Source: Agreia bicolorata
GTDB taxonomy: Bacteria > Actinomycetota > Actinomycetes > Actinomycetales > Microbacteriaceae
DNA: 64,000 nucleotides
Direction of reading: 5' to 3'
NCBI RefSeq assembly: GCF_000938265.1
Contig: NZ_JYFC01000001.1
Span: forward strand, 558,001 to 622,000
Under the pieces are notes generated by a model. It did no database searches, was not told where the DNA came from, and was given only the letters and a program-made list of their open reading frames with translations. The position numbers were made by a program, and so were the translations under genes. The first letter of the stretch is position 1, and every line of letters begins with the position of its first letter. Below, one piece after another: positions 63,557 through 64,000 of this stretch.

Positions 63557-64000
63557 CTACTTGGTGTCTGCCGGGTCTCCGCCGACCACGACCGGAGCAC
63601 CCTCGGGCGAGGGCAGGCTCTTCTCGGGCGCCTTCTTGGCGGGGGCGCGCTTCGCGGCCGGCTTCTTTGCAGCGGGGGCCGGCTCGGTCGGTGCCGGGGC
63701 CGGTGCGTCGGCCGCGGGGCGAGGACGCGACGCGAACGCCTCGAAGGCAGCACGCGGGGTGACCCGCGCCTCGAGCGATGCGATGTCGCGGCCCAGGAGG
63801 AAGTTAAGAACCCAGTTCCAGATCACGCGGTACTTGCGCTCCCATGTGGGCATCGCGAGACCGTGGTAGCCACGGTGCATGAACCAGGCAGGAAGGCCCT
63901 TGACCGCGATCTTGCCCGACTGGAAAGCTCCAACTCCAAGGCCGAGGCCCGCGACGGCTCCCTGGTTCTTGTGGTTGTACTCCACGAGCTTCTCGCCGCG
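63557..64000 (-). CDS. ndh: Type II NADH dehydrogenase, C-terminal part (runs off the window)
   Basis: The visible 147 residues give VEYNHKNQGAVAGLGLGVGAFQ, GLPAWFMHRGYHGLAMPTWERK and WVLNFLLGRD, the membrane-binding end of actinobacterial NDH-2, which passes electrons from NADH to menaquinone without pumping protons. A low-complexity Ala/Pro/Lys tail (KKPAAKRAPAKKAPEK) ends the protein and is longer than usual. The start lies beyond 64000. Confidence 0.87.
   Translation of the reverse strand, partial: RGEKLVEYNHKNQGAVAGLGLGVGAFQSGKIAVKGLPAWFMHRGYHGLAMPTWERKYRVIWNWVLNFLLGRDIASLEARVTPRAAFEAFASRPRPAADAPAPAPTEPAPAAKKPAAKRAPAKKAPEKSLPSPEGAPVVVGGDPADTK

Noticed and set aside
1-64000. CRISPR arrays, rRNA genes, insertion sequences, riboswitches
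   Set aside because: Read for regularly spaced repeats, rRNA-like blocks, transposase motifs and known leader motifs; none found.

Overview
The window is high-GC chromosomal DNA of an actinobacterium. The gene set and style (LacI-controlled sugar operons, mycothiol-era type lipoproteins, type II NADH dehydrogenase, DevR/DevS-like two-component system, many apparently leaderless transcripts) fit Micrococcales, most probably Microbacteriaceae; this is an inference from gene content, since no rRNA is present.

Layout. 1-13.3 kb: ordinary chromosome, with a surface protein, a RecQ-type helicase fused to a phosphoribosyltransferase-like tail, dGTPase, dihydrolipoamide dehydrogenase, a flavin reductase, a class A penicillin-binding protein broken by a one-base frameshift, and several small regulator/enzyme pairs. 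13.4-18.9 kb: a LacI-controlled ABC sugar importer plus sugar kinase, organised like the rhizobial fructose (Frc) system. 18.9-32.9 kb: a dormancy or hypoxia-type gene cluster with DevR/DevS, five universal stress genes, four FMN-binding split-barrel (PPOX) proteins, two BON proteins, a P1B ATPase and a zinc alcohol dehydrogenase. DevR-box-like palindromes related to GGGWCTTTGGTCCC precede most of its transcription units.

32.97-54.87 kb: an integrative, mobilisable element inserted in the 3' end of tRNA-Leu(UAA). A 24-bp piece of the tRNA 3' end is repeated at the left border and the intact tRNA lies at the right border. The cargo looks like a defence island: a RES-domain protein with a HEPN/RES-type N-terminus, a large NACHT NTPase with an Mrr-like nuclease head, a protein ending in a HEPN-type motif, a two-gene metalloprotease module, and a TPR-PIN protein switched out of frame at a G8 tract. 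It also carries a MobF relaxase, a lone VbhA-like antitoxin and a LexA-box-controlled remnant of an imuB/dnaE2 cassette (DUF6504 plus the DnaE2 PHP domain). I found no intact integrase.

54.9-64 kb: chromosome again, with the tRNA, a LacI-controlled importer with a GH130 mannoside enzyme, an amylosucrase-like GH13 enzyme on the other strand, an alpha/beta hydrolase, and the C-terminus of a type II NADH dehydrogenase running off the window.

The strongest leads are the defence cargo (especially the Mrr-NACHT protein, the metalloprotease/123-residue pair and the poly-G TPR-PIN gene), the SOS-controlled PHP fragment, and the compact DevR-box regulon with two promoters carrying paired boxes exactly 27 bp apart. 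All assignments come from reading the sequence; no database search was run.
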